64,000 bases of DNA from JAIBJN01 sp963699495 (GCA_963699495.1 CAVOUB010000006.1:65319-129318), one strand, 5' to 3'; shown: positions 26,324 to 34,138, numbered from the stretch's first letter. Notes: generated from the letters alone by a model not told the origin. Made by a program: numbers and translations.

Positions 26324-26491
26324 CTAGATGCTCGGCCGGTGGTCGGCGTGCTCGTCGGGGACGGCTGCGACCAAGCCGGGCGCCGCGATCGTCCGCCGCC
26401 CGTACCGGCTGGTACGGGCAAGGGCGAGCGCGACGATCCGGCGCCGTGTCGCAGTCGGCATCCGCGGGTGCGGTGACCGCCGGTCGAGCAT
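26324..26491 (-). CDS. Small ORF carried by the palindromic repeat, copy A (55 residues)
   Basis: ATG 26491 lies one base after the TAA of the response regulator, and the TAG ends 7 nt before the histidine-kinase ATG. The 55-residue product shares 37 residues with copy B at 52402-52569 and has no length difference. Best conserved are PHPRM (7-11), RRIVALAL (17-24) and IAAPGLVAAVP (35-45). It is basic, without Cys, and has a mildly amphipathic centre. It may be a real mobile small protein or a frame kept open by the palindromic element. Confidence 0.5.
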   Translation of the reverse strand: MLDRRSPHPRMPTATRRRIVALALARTSRYGRRTIAAPGLVAAVPDEHADHRPSI

Positions 26492-26496
26492 CTTAG
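26324..26496 (-). repeat. Near-palindromic interspersed element, copy A
   Basis: About 173 bp with imperfect terminal inverted repeats: the left end CTAGATGCTCGGCCGG (26324-26339) is matched by the right end CCGGTCGAGCATCTTAG (26480-26496). Inside are further complementary arms (GTCGCAG with CTGCGAC; GGATCGTC with GACGATC) and a central 8-bp hairpin around 26400-26419 (CCCGTACC with GGTACGGG). It fills the whole gap between the response regulator and kinase genes. Second copy at 52402-52573; no others seen here. Confidence 0.85.
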
Positions 26497-27269
26497 GACG
26501 CGCGAGCCGCCTTGGGCTCGGGGGAGACCTTGTAGCCCACGCCCCAGACCGTGACGATCGGGCAGGCCTCGCCGAGCTTGCGCCGGAGCTGGCGCACGTG
26601 GACGTCGACCGTGCGCGTGTCGCCGGCGAACGTGTAGCCCCAGACCCGCTCCAGGAGCTGGTCGCGCGTGAGCACGAGCCCGCGGTGGTCGAGGAGGTCC
26701 CAGAGCAGGTCGAACTCCTTGGGCGCGAGCTGCACCTCCTCGCCGTCGACGGTCACCTCGCGGCGGCCGGCGTCGACGCGGAGCTCGCCGTGCTCGAGCA
26801 CGGAGCTGACGAACTCGCGGCGCTCGGGGCCCGAGCGCCGGAGGATCGACTTGACGCGCGCCACCAGCTCGCCCGGGTTGAACGGCTTGGTGAGGTAGTC
26901 GTCCGCGCCGACCTCGAGGCCGATGATCTTGTCGATGTCCTCGTCCCGGGCGCTGAGCATGAGGATGGGGACGTCGGAGCGCTGGCGGATGCGCCGGCAG
27001 ACGTCGATGCCGTCGAGGTCGGGGAGCATGAGGTCGAGGATGATGAGCGAGGGCGGATCCGCGCTCGCCTTCTCGATCGCGTCGTTGCCGGTCGCCGCGA
27101 CGCGCACGACGAACCCCGCGCGCTTTAGGTACATACCGACGAAGGACGCGATGCTGGACTCGTCCTCGACGACGAGGACCGACTGTTTCGCCCCGACCAC
27201 GGACTCGTATGGTGGCACACGTTCCGGCTGCTTGGCGCCGGTCGCGGATCTACGTCCGGCGGAGGCCAT
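26493..27269 (-). CDS. OmpR/PhoB-type response regulator
   Basis: 258 residues from ATG 27269. Receiver: acidic residues in SVLVVEDESS, phospho-acceptor Asp in LIILDLMLPDLDG, Ser in ILMLSARD and Lys in YLTKPFNPGEL, all intact. Winged-helix output domain ends VTVWGVGYKVSPEP. An N-terminal extension of about 28 residues precedes the receiver. Pairs with the kinase at 24934-26316. Overlaps the end of the upstream secreted-protein gene by 20 nt, so three or four genes form one operon. Confidence 0.94.
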   Translation of the reverse strand: MASAGRRSATGAKQPERVPPYESVVGAKQSVLVVEDESSIASFVGMYLKRAGFVVRVAATGNDAIEKASADPPSLIILDLMLPDLDGIDVCRRIRQRSDVPILMLSARDEDIDKIIGLEVGADDYLTKPFNPGELVARVKSILRRSGPERREFVSSVLEHGELRVDAGRREVTVDGEEVQLAPKEFDLLWDLLDHRGLVLTRDQLLERVWGYTFAGDTRTVDVHVRQLRRKLGEACPIVTVWGVGYKVSPEPKAARAS

Positions 27270-27759
27270 AGGTGTGAGCCTGGAGCGGCCAGCGCCGCCA
27301 GGGCCTATCGGCGATCTGGTAACGCCCCCTTGGCCCCGTATCGACGCCATCGAGCGTCAGCGATCCACGCACGTTGCCGCTGGCGTCGATCCTCCTGCCC
27401 CTCGCTATCAGCTGCCAGCGCCCGCCATTCGGCCCCGACCAGACTATGCAGCCAACGTTCGTACCTCGGAGCTCGCGGGTCGTCTGGCTCACTCGGTGTG
27501 AACGTTGCCTACACCTGTCACTCAAGTTCGGTCGTCCGCCGCCGGGAAGGTCCACGACCCGAATCCAGCCTGTTCGCACAGTTACAAGGAGGGCGCCGCG
27601 CCCGGTGACGACTGCGCGACCGTTTCCGCTCTGGAGCTCGAAGCCTTCCGCCTCCGCCGTCCGCAGGAGACTGGGAACCTGAGCGAACGCGGCATCAGCG
27701 GCGCCTATCGCGAGGCCCGCGACCACGAGCAAGACCGTCGTTCGCCGCATTCGTAGCAA
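27250..27759 (-). CDS. Secreted protein of unknown function in the two-component operon
   Basis: 169 residues with a Sec signal peptide (RRTTVLLVVAGLAIGAADAAFA, cleavage after AFA likely). The mature part is beta-rich with two Cys (SDRCRQRS and NVGCIVWSG) that could pair, and an Arg-rich end. No known domain recognised. First gene of the operon with the response regulator and kinase, so it may be an extracytoplasmic partner of the sensor (inference). Confidence 0.7.
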   Translation of the reverse strand: MLRMRRTTVLLVVAGLAIGAADAAFAQVPSLLRTAEAEGFELQSGNGRAVVTGRGALLVTVRTGWIRVVDLPGGGRPNLSDRCRQRSHRVSQTTRELRGTNVGCIVWSGPNGGRWQLIARGRRIDASGNVRGSLTLDGVDTGPRGRYQIADRPWRRWPLQAHTYGLRRT

Positions 27760-27884
27760 ACTATCTTCTCATGCCGTGAGACTTCGATTACGACTCTGTA
27801 AGGAAAGTGTAAACGGCCCGAAGCGGGTCGCCGACGTCGAACCGGGGGCGTCCGCGCCCGTCCGTACCATCGGGCTCAGCTCCG

Positions 27885-28139
27885 ATGGACGAGCGTGCAC
27901 GGCACGACCGCACCCTGCGCCTTCTCGAGGCGCGCCTGGAAGCCCTCGCGGGCGCGTGCGGGCGCGCCCCTCGCGGCGAGCTCAGGTTCGAGCGCGAGAT
28001 CGCCGCCGCGGTCGCGGCCACCCGGCACGCCATCGCGCTCGGGCTGATCTCGGCGGACGAGGCCGACGCCGTCTGGGCGGCGGTCGCCGGCCGGCACCCG
28101 GACGCCGAGTGGTGCGCCGGCCCTCGCCTCGCCGCCTGA
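27885..28139 (+). CDS. Small helical protein, 84 residues
   Basis: Ala-rich, highly helical protein starting at ATG 27885 with segments RTLRLLEARLEALAGACG and FEREIAAAVAATRHAIALGLI. Two Cys are far apart. No recognised domain. No clear ribosome site; a -10-like TACCAT lies 14 nt upstream. It faces the zinc-ribbon gene at 28151 across 11 nt. Confidence 0.6.
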   Translation: MDERARHDRTLRLLEARLEALAGACGRAPRGELRFEREIAAAVAATRHAIALGLISADEADAVWAAVAGRHPDAEWCAGPRLAA

Positions 28140-28150
28140 GCCCGTCCAGA

Positions 28151-28363
28151 TCAGGCCACGAGCCGGACCGTGCCGCGCAGCCCGACCGCGTTCTCACGCT
28201 CGTGGCGCTCGGTGCGCGCCCAGCCGTCGCGCGTCGCCGTCGGCTCGCACAGGTGGCAGACGACGCGGGCGACGTGCCGCTCCTCCGCGCTCTCCCAGTA
28301 GCGGAAGCGCTCTCCTGCGAGAAGGTTCCGGCGGCAGAGCGCGCAGAGCGTCATCTGCCCCAC
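28151..28363 (-). CDS. Small putative zinc-binding protein, 70 residues
   Basis: Two CxxC knuckles are visible (TLCALCRRNLLAGERFRYW, then VVCHLCEPTATRDGW), spaced about 30 residues apart like a four-Cys zinc ribbon. The C-terminus is Arg-rich. ATG 28363 or the ATG three codons later could start it. Function unknown; possibly nucleic-acid or protein binding. Confidence 0.65.
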   Translation of the reverse strand: MGQMTLCALCRRNLLAGERFRYWESAEERHVARVVCHLCEPTATRDGWARTERHERENAVGLRGTVRLVA

Positions 28364-28428
28364 GATCGTAGGGAGGGGCCCGGACGGCGCGGGCGCTTCC
28401 AGGAGCCGCCTCCTACGGCATACTCCCG

Positions 28429-28893
28429 GTGCACAGTGCCAGGGCCCAGGGGTGTCGCGACCCGAGCCCGGTCGCCGAGATGCCGGTCGAGCGAGACGAA
28501 AGCGTCACCGAGCTCTGTCGCCAGGCCGTCGAGCGCCTGGCCAGGCGGCTGCCCGGAGTCCAGGTCTACTGCCACCTGCGCGTCGGCAACGCGCTTCGGG
28601 TGATCGCGTCCGAGGGCGGCCTGCGCCTGATCTACGAGGTGAAGCGGGAACAGGGCGGGATCTGCTGGCGGGCCGTCGACACGGGCGACGCTCAGCTCGT
28701 CGAGGACGTGCGCCGCGACCCTGACTACATGGCCACCGACGAGCGCGTCCGCTCGGAGGTCGTGGTTCCGGTCGCTGGGGGCAACGAGACGATGCTCGTG
28801 CTCGACGCGGAGTTCACCGACCGCACGTTCGGGCCGGAGGAGGCGGAGGCGGTACAGGCCGAGGCTGCCCGGCTCGAGTCCGAGCTCTCCTGA
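28429..28893 (+). CDS. GAF-domain protein
   Basis: 154 residues from GTG 28429, or about 137 from ATG 28480. A single GAF-type fold is suggested by the strand-helix pattern around LRLIYEVKREQGGICWRAVDTG, DVRRDPDYMATDERVRSEVVVPV and MLVLDAEFTDRTFG. No output domain follows, so it may bind a small molecule or act through a partner. Convergent with the hydroxyacyl-CoA dehydrogenase, with a hairpin terminator between. Confidence 0.75.
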   Translation: MHSARAQGCRDPSPVAEMPVERDESVTELCRQAVERLARRLPGVQVYCHLRVGNALRVIASEGGLRLIYEVKREQGGICWRAVDTGDAQLVEDVRRDPDYMATDERVRSEVVVPVAGGNETMLVLDAEFTDRTFGPEEAEAVQAEAARLESELS

Positions 28894-28897
28894 GAGG

Positions 28898-28925
28898 GCT
28901 CGGCAAAACGCACGCTGTGCCGAGC
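28898..28925. terminator. Bidirectional hairpin terminator
   Basis: GCTCGGCA (28898-28905) pairs with TGCCGAGC (28918-28925) between the convergent stops at 28893 and 28945. An outer AGGGCT/AGCCCT pairing extends it. No T run, so termination may be partly Rho-dependent. Confidence 0.55.
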
Positions 28926-28944
28926 GACGTTCCGCCAAGCCCTC

Positions 28945-29808
28945 CTAGTCGCCGTAGACGAAGAAGCCCTCGCCGCTCTTGCGACCGAGGCGACCCTCGT
29001 CGCGCATGAGCACCAGCCGCTCGGGCGGGGCCAGGCGCTCTTCCCCGAGGGCCGAGTAGAGCGCCTCGGAGGCGTGGACGTGCACGTCCACGCCGATCAG
29101 GTCGATCAGCGCGCACGGGCCGATGGGCCAGTTGACGCCGCGCGTCATCGCCTTGTCGAGATCCTCCGGCGAGACGCCGGACTCGTCGAGGACGCGAACG
29201 CAGTCGTTCAGGAGCGGGATCAGGATGCGGTTGACGACGAAGCCCGGGGTGTCGTTGCAGCGAATCGGCTCCTTGCCGAGCCGCTCGGCGAGCTCGTAGG
29301 CCGTCTCGACGGCGTCCTCGGAGGCGAGATCGGTGCGCACGACCTCGACCAGAGGCAGCACCGGCGCCGGGTTGAAGAAGTGCAGGCCGACGACCCGCTC
29401 CGGGCGCTCGGTCGCCCCGGCGAGGTCGGTGACCGAGAGCGCGGAGGTGTTGGTCGCGAGCACGGCGCGCTCCCCGACGATGCCCTCGAGCGCGCGGAAG
29501 AGCTCCTGCTTCGCGTCGAGCTCCTCCACGATCGCCTCGATCACGAGGTCGCAGCCGGCGAGGTCGCCGAGCTCGGTGGTCGTCGTCAGCAGCGCGAGGG
29601 CTGCGTCGCGCTCGTCCGCCGTGAGCCGGCCCTTCTCGACCCCGCGGCCGAGGAAGTGCGCGATCTGCTCGCGGGCACGCTCGCAGAGCTCCTCGCTCAC
29701 CTCGCGTCCGACCGTCTCGATCCCGGCCTGGACGCAGACCTGGGCGATCCCGGCCCCCATGGTGCCGAGGCCGACCACCCCCACCCTGTGAACATCGGCT
29801 CCGCTCAT
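28945..29808 (-). CDS. 3-hydroxybutyryl-CoA/3-hydroxyacyl-CoA dehydrogenase
   Basis: NAD-dependent oxidation of 3-hydroxyacyl-CoA; 287 residues, usual for the stand-alone family (Hbd/PaaH/FadB2). Rossmann motif VGLGTMGAGIAQVCVQAG, catalytic His region VVGLHFFNPAPVLPLVEVV, and C-terminal NRILIPLLNDCVRVLDESG and GRLGRKSGEGFFVY motifs are all present. Divergent from the aldehyde dehydrogenase gene across 83 bp. Confidence 0.95.
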   Translation of the reverse strand: MSGADVHRVGVVGLGTMGAGIAQVCVQAGIETVGREVSEELCERAREQIAHFLGRGVEKGRLTADERDAALALLTTTTELGDLAGCDLVIEAIVEELDAKQELFRALEGIVGERAVLATNTSALSVTDLAGATERPERVVGLHFFNPAPVLPLVEVVRTDLASEDAVETAYELAERLGKEPIRCNDTPGFVVNRILIPLLNDCVRVLDESGVSPEDLDKAMTRGVNWPIGPCALIDLIGVDVHVHASEALYSALGEERLAPPERLVLMRDEGRLGRKSGEGFFVYGD

Positions 29809-29891
29809 TCTGCGACCGTGATTGTGACCTGGAAGCGCAGGGGCGCGCCAGGACAGCCGCGGGCCGCGGCGAGGCGTGCTTGAATAGCGGC

Positions 29892-31322
29892 ATGGCGGTC
29901 ACTGCCCGCGAGCGGAAGCTCCTCCTGGACGGCGAGTGGGTCGAGACGGGCGAGTGGGTCGAGGTGCGCTCCCCGTACTCCGGTGAGGTCGTCGGCCGGA
30001 TCGCGCGCGCCGGCGCGGACGAGGCGCGCCGCGCGGTCGACGCCGCCTCCCGCGCCATGGCCGAGCCTCTCCCGGCACACGCGCGCGCCGAGATCCTCGA
30101 GCGCACGGCCGCTCTCGTGGGCGAACGCCAGGAGGAGATCGCACGCACGATCTGCGACGAGGCGGGCAAGCCGATGAAGGCCGCCCGCGTCGAGGCCGAT
30201 CGCGCGATCTCCACCTTCCGCTCGGCCGCCGCCGAGGCGCGCACGCTCGCCGGCGACGTCGTCCCCATGGATGCGACGCCCGCGGGCGTCGGCAAGGCGG
30301 CCTTCACGACGCGGGTCCCGATCGGGATCGTCGGCGCGATCTCGCCGTTCAACTTCCCCTTCAACCTGGTTGCGCACAAGCTCGCCCCGGCGCTGGCGGC
30401 GGGGTGCGCCACCGTGCTCAAGCCGGCGAGCGCGACGCCGCTGTCCGCGCTCCTGCTCGCCGAGCTCGAGACCGAGGCGGGGCTCCCGCCTGGTTGGCTG
30501 AACGTGCTCGTCGGCCGCGCCTCGGAGATCGGGGACGTGCTGGTCGAGGACGAGCGCGTGCGCCTGATCAGCTTCACGGGCTCCGCCGAGGTGGGCTGGA
30601 AGCTCCGCGAGCGCGCCGCGCGCAAGAAGGTCTTGCTCGAGCTCGGGAACGCGACGCCGGTGATCGTCGAGGCGGACGCGGACCTCGAGGAGGCGGCGGC
30701 CAAGGCCGCTGCGAACGCGTTCGCCTTCGCCGGGCAGAGCTGCATCTCCATTCAGCGCATCTACGTCGCGCGCGAGGCCTACGACGACTACCTCTTGCGC
30801 TTCATCCCGAAGGTCGAGACGCTCAGGACGGGAGACCCGGCCGACGACGACACCGACGTCGGGCCGGTGATCGACGAGGAAGCCAGGGACCGGATTCTCT
30901 CGTGGATCGAGGAGGCCAAGGCGCAGGGGGCCACGGTGCTCACCGGCGGCGAGCTGACCGAGGACGGGCTCGTCCGCCCGACCGTGCTCGCCGACGTGAA
31001 GCCGGACATGAAGGTCTCCTGCCTCGAGGTCTTCGGCCCGGTCTGCACGGTGAGCCCCTACGACTCGATCGACGAGGCCTTCGAGCTCGCCAACGGGACG
31101 GAGTACGGGCTCCAGGCCGGAATCTTCACGAGCAACGTCAAGACGGCCATGGCGGCCGGGTCCGCACTCGAGTTCGGCGGCGTCCTCGTGAACGAGGCGC
31201 CGACCTTCCGGGCCGACCAGATGCCCTACGGCGGCGTGAAGGCGTCGGGCAACACCAAGGAGGGGCCGCACTACTCGGTGCGCGAGATGACCGAGGAGCG
31301 GCTCGTCGTGATCGCCCTCTGA
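29892..31322 (+). CDS. NAD(P)-dependent aldehyde dehydrogenase
   Basis: 476 residues from ATG 29892. Catalytic Cys in FAGQSCISIQRIYV, general-base Glu in VLLELGNATPVIV, the FNFPFNLVAHKLAPALAAG substrate motif and the FTGSAEVGWKL cofactor motif are present. Resembles lactaldehyde/non-phosphorylating glyceraldehyde-type ALDHs; substrate not assigned. Near the hydroxyacyl-CoA dehydrogenase but on the opposite strand. Confidence 0.93.
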   Translation: MAVTARERKLLLDGEWVETGEWVEVRSPYSGEVVGRIARAGADEARRAVDAASRAMAEPLPAHARAEILERTAALVGERQEEIARTICDEAGKPMKAARVEADRAISTFRSAAAEARTLAGDVVPMDATPAGVGKAAFTTRVPIGIVGAISPFNFPFNLVAHKLAPALAAGCATVLKPASATPLSALLLAELETEAGLPPGWLNVLVGRASEIGDVLVEDERVRLISFTGSAEVGWKLRERAARKKVLLELGNATPVIVEADADLEEAAAKAAANAFAFAGQSCISIQRIYVAREAYDDYLLRFIPKVETLRTGDPADDDTDVGPVIDEEARDRILSWIEEAKAQGATVLTGGELTEDGLVRPTVLADVKPDMKVSCLEVFGPVCTVSPYDSIDEAFELANGTEYGLQAGIFTSNVKTAMAAGSALEFGGVLVNEAPTFRADQMPYGGVKASGNTKEGPHYSVREMTEERLVVIAL

Positions 31323-31381
31323 ACGGGGCTGGAAAGGGAATCGCGGTCCAGGGTGTCCGTTAGACTCGGCGGCTGGCTCCG

Positions 31382-31963
31382 ATGCCCGGACGCATGAACG
31401 ACTACTTCGTCCGCCGAGGCGGACCTCCCGAGCCCGCCGGGGAGATCGTCGAGGTCATCGAGGTCGTCGAGCCGCCCGAGCGGCCCTTCGAGCCCGATCC
31501 CGTCCGCCTGCAGCGTGAGCGGAGGGAGCTGGCCGAGCTCCGGGAGATCGAGCTGCGCGACGTGGGCGGCCTGGCGGTCGAGATGGTCCGGCGCGACCGC
31601 TGGAATCCCGACCTCCTGATCTCCCGTGCCCATGAGGTGCTCGCCCTGGAGCAACGGATGCACGAGCTCGACTCGCTGCTCGTCGCCGAGGCGACGGTGC
31701 GGAGCTACCCGAACGTGGCGTACTGCAAGTGCGGCGCTCCACTCGTCCCGGGTGTCCACTTCTGCGGCCACTGCGGCCGCCCCGCCCCGACGACGCCGCC
31801 TGTGCTCACCTGCGCGCATTGCGGTCAGCCCCTCCCGGCGGAGGTCAACTTCTGCTCGTTCTGCGGGAACCCCGCCGCTGCTGAGGAATATGTGTCTGCA
31901 TCCGTCGACGAGACGATCGTGCGCCCGCCGCCCGGCTCCGATGAGACGCACGGCCGGCTGTGA
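31382..31963 (+). CDS. Double zinc-ribbon protein
   Basis: 193 residues. The N-terminal part is Pro/Glu-rich and helical; the C-terminal half carries two four-Cys zinc ribbons (CKCGAPLVPGVHFCGHCG and CAHCGQPLPAEVNFCSFCG). No membrane segment. ATG 31382 lies 15 nt after a TAGACT box. Overlaps the next gene by 4 nt; the two may form a complex built around zinc ribbons. Confidence 0.8.
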   Translation: MPGRMNDYFVRRGGPPEPAGEIVEVIEVVEPPERPFEPDPVRLQRERRELAELREIELRDVGGLAVEMVRRDRWNPDLLISRAHEVLALEQRMHELDSLLVAEATVRSYPNVAYCKCGAPLVPGVHFCGHCGRPAPTTPPVLTCAHCGQPLPAEVNFCSFCGNPAAAEEYVSASVDETIVRPPPGSDETHGRL

Positions 31964-32724
31964 GCACGCCGCCCCACGATCCAACGCCCCCGGGCGAGCA
32001 CCAGGATCCGCAGGCCGCGGCCGAGGGGCCTCACCCCTACGGCGAGCACCATTGCCCCCGCTGCGGCGCACCGCACGATCCGCTCCAGGAGTACTGCCTG
32101 GAGTGCGGGCTGCGGCTCGTCCACCTGCCCCGCGAGCGCTACACCCGCTCGATCGTCTGGTCGCGGGAGTCGCCGATCTGGCTCTGGATCGCCCTGACCG
32201 CCCTGCTGCTCGTCGCGCTCGCGGCCGGCGCGATCGTCGCGCTCGCCGCGACCGACGACGAGAAGGACGCCACCGGTGTCTCGAGCCAGGAGACGACGAC
32301 CGATGTGGTCGTCCCGACGCTGACGATCGAGACGCTGACCTCGCCCACGATCACCCTGCCGCCGCCGACCACCTCCACGTCGCTCACGACCACGACGCAG
32401 CCGACCACGAGCACCCAGCCGACGACCACCGGCACGACCACGATCATCTCCTGGCCCGCCGGCAAGGACGGCTACTCGGTCTTCCTGCGCTCGGTGCCGG
32501 TGAGCGAGGGCCGCGGGCCGGCGGAGGCGGCCGCCGAGCAGGCGATCGACGCGGGCCTCCCGCAGGTGGGCATCCTCACCTCGTCCAACTACTCGAGCCT
32601 GAACCCCGGCTACTACGTCACGTTCACCGGGATCTACGACACCCAGAACCAGGCCCAGAACGCCCTCTCGAACGCGCGCAGCAAGGGCTTCCCCACTGCG
32701 TACGTCCGCCAGGTCGCCGACTGA
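31960..32724 (+). CDS. Membrane protein with zinc ribbon and SPOR-like domain
   Basis: 254 residues, GTG 31960. Cytoplasmic zinc ribbon (CPRCGAPHDPLQEYCLECG, about 28-46), one transmembrane helix (about 66-90), a long Thr-rich linker, then a C-terminal domain about 160-254 with the alternating pattern of SPOR repeats (GILTSSNYSSLNPGYYVTF, ending AQNALSNARSKGFPTAYV). SPOR domains bind denuded septal peptidoglycan, so it may link a cytoplasmic partner to the wall (inference). Confidence 0.8.
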   Translation: MSTPPHDPTPPGEHQDPQAAAEGPHPYGEHHCPRCGAPHDPLQEYCLECGLRLVHLPRERYTRSIVWSRESPIWLWIALTALLLVALAAGAIVALAATDDEKDATGVSSQETTTDVVVPTLTIETLTSPTITLPPPTTSTSLTTTTQPTTSTQPTTTGTTTIISWPAGKDGYSVFLRSVPVSEGRGPAEAAAEQAIDAGLPQVGILTSSNYSSLNPGYYVTFTGIYDTQNQAQNALSNARSKGFPTAYVRQVAD

Positions 32725-32765
32725 CGGCCGTGAGGTTCGCAACGGTCGTCTCGAGCCAGACTTTG

Positions 32766-32788
32766 TAACACGCCCGTGGACCGTGTTA
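32766..32788. promoter_or_regulatory. Inverted repeat upstream of the 150-residue gene
   Basis: TAACACG (32766-32772) and CGTGTTA (32782-32788) form a perfect 7-bp inverted repeat with a 9-nt centre, and a TTAGAC -10-like string overlaps the right arm. A second smaller repeat (TTAAC...GTTAA) lies at 32822-32836. Together these form a likely operator region before the gene at 32876. Confidence 0.5.
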
Positions 32789-32875
32789 GACTGCCCCGGC
32801 GGGAGCGGTTGGGGGGCGCTCTTAACCCGATGTTAACGCGATTTGCAGGTATTTCGCCTGGACAAGGGATAACGT

Positions 32876-33328
32876 GTGAGCGAACAGGCACAGGAGAGGA
32901 TTCTCACCCGTATGTATCAGTACTCCAGGGCGATCTACCGTTCGATCAAGGATCTGATCGACCCGTGGGCGGAGCCCGAGAAGCAGCTCGAGTATCGCCG
33001 TGAGGTTCTTGCGGCGTGCGAGGAGTGCGTCGAGCGCCTCGCCAAGGATCCTCGCTACTTCGCGCATCCCGACCGCACCCTCTTCCAGGACATCCGCCGC
33101 TACTTCCCGATCACGTACCAGGCGCAGGTCGCCTGGGCGGTGACCGAGGGTATAGGCGCCGCGGTCGAGTACATCGAGGCCCAGATCGAGGCCGGCGCGT
33201 TCGACGGAGGCGTCGCCCGCTGCCGGGCGACGACGCGCAAGGGCAAGCCGTGCCAGCGCACGCCGCTCCCGGAGCGCGAGTACTGCCCGTCGCACCAGCA
33301 CCTCGAAGCGCGCCCCGCAGCCGCTTAG
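32876..33328 (+). CDS. Conserved-looking protein with C-terminal Cys/His motif
   Basis: 150 residues, GTG 32876. Mostly helical N-terminal region (YSRAIYRSIKDLIDPWAEP, LAACEECVERLAKDPRYF) and a C-terminal motif CRATTRKGKPCQRTPLP followed by YCPSHQH, a Cys/His spacing that could hold one zinc. The KGKPCQR-type knuckle is seen in small DNA-associated proteins. Preceded by an operator-like inverted repeat. Family not named with confidence. Confidence 0.7.
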   Translation: MSEQAQERILTRMYQYSRAIYRSIKDLIDPWAEPEKQLEYRREVLAACEECVERLAKDPRYFAHPDRTLFQDIRRYFPITYQAQVAWAVTEGIGAAVEYIEAQIEAGAFDGGVARCRATTRKGKPCQRTPLPEREYCPSHQHLEARPAAA

Positions 33329-33345
33329 GCCGAGCCTCGGCCCGG

Positions 33346-33351
33346 TAGGGT
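33346..33351 (+). promoter_or_regulatory. -10-like box, leaderless style
   Basis: TAGGGT ends 7 nt before the ATG at 33359; no ribosome site intervenes. Confidence 0.4.
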
Positions 33352-33358
33352 CCCGCGG

Positions 33359-34138
33359 ATGATCCGCGTCTGCGTCGCCGGCATCACCGGCTGGACCGGC
33401 GGCCCGATCGCCCGGGCGATCGCCGCGGCCGACGACCTGGAGCTCGTCTCCGGTGTTTCCCGTTCCGCCGCCGGCACGACCTTCGAGGATCTCGCCGTAC
33501 CGGTCTTCGGATCCGTCTGGGAGGCGCTGGAGAGAGCCAAGGCCGACGTCGTCGTCGACTACACCGACGCCACCGCAGTCAAGGAGAACGTCCTGGCCGC
33601 CCTCGCCCGGAAGACCGCGGTCGTCGTCGGCTCGAGCGGGCTCACGGCGGACGACTTCGAGGAGATCGAGCGCCGGGCCACCGAGGCCGGCGTCGGCGTC
33701 ATCGCCGCCGGGAACTTCTCCCTCCTCGCCGCGCTGCTCATCCGGAGCGCGGCCGGCATCGCGCCCCACGTCCCCGCCTGGGAGATCATCGACTACGCGA
33801 GCGCGACGAAGCCCGACATCCCCAGCGGCACCTCCCGGGAGCTGGCCGAGCGGCTCGGCGAGACGGGCGGGCCGACCGTCGGCCGCGCGCTCGACAGCCT
33901 GCACGGCCCAGTCGAGGCCCGTGGCGCCACGGTCGCAGGGAGCCAGATCCACTCGGTGCGCCTGCCGAGCTTCGTCGTCTCGACCGAGATCGTGTTCGCC
34001 GCGGAGGGCGAGCGTCTCACGCTGCGCCACGACCCCGGCGAGAGCCCGGCGCCCTACGTCGCCGGCACGCTGCTCGCGATCCGCTCGGCGCCCGGCCGCG
34101 TGGGCCTGACCCGCGGGCTCGACGCGCTGATCGACTAG
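33359..34138 (+). CDS. DapB-like dihydrodipicolinate reductase family protein (atypical active site)
   Basis: 259 residues, typical DapB length. Rossmann start RVCVAGITGWTGGPIARAI and the AAGNFSLLAALLI segment are family-like. At the catalytic loop, the usual E-x-HH-x-x-K becomes EIIDYASATKPDIPSGTS: the Lys and PSGT are kept but both His are absent. It may reduce a different imine or be a DapB with altered mechanism. ATG 33359 follows a -10-like box with no leader. Stop overlaps the LiaF-like gene in CTAG. Confidence 0.8.
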   Translation: MIRVCVAGITGWTGGPIARAIAAADDLELVSGVSRSAAGTTFEDLAVPVFGSVWEALERAKADVVVDYTDATAVKENVLAALARKTAVVVGSSGLTADDFEEIERRATEAGVGVIAAGNFSLLAALLIRSAAGIAPHVPAWEIIDYASATKPDIPSGTSRELAERLGETGGPTVGRALDSLHGPVEARGATVAGSQIHSVRLPSFVVSTEIVFAAEGERLTLRHDPGESPAPYVAGTLLAIRSAPGRVGLTRGLDALID

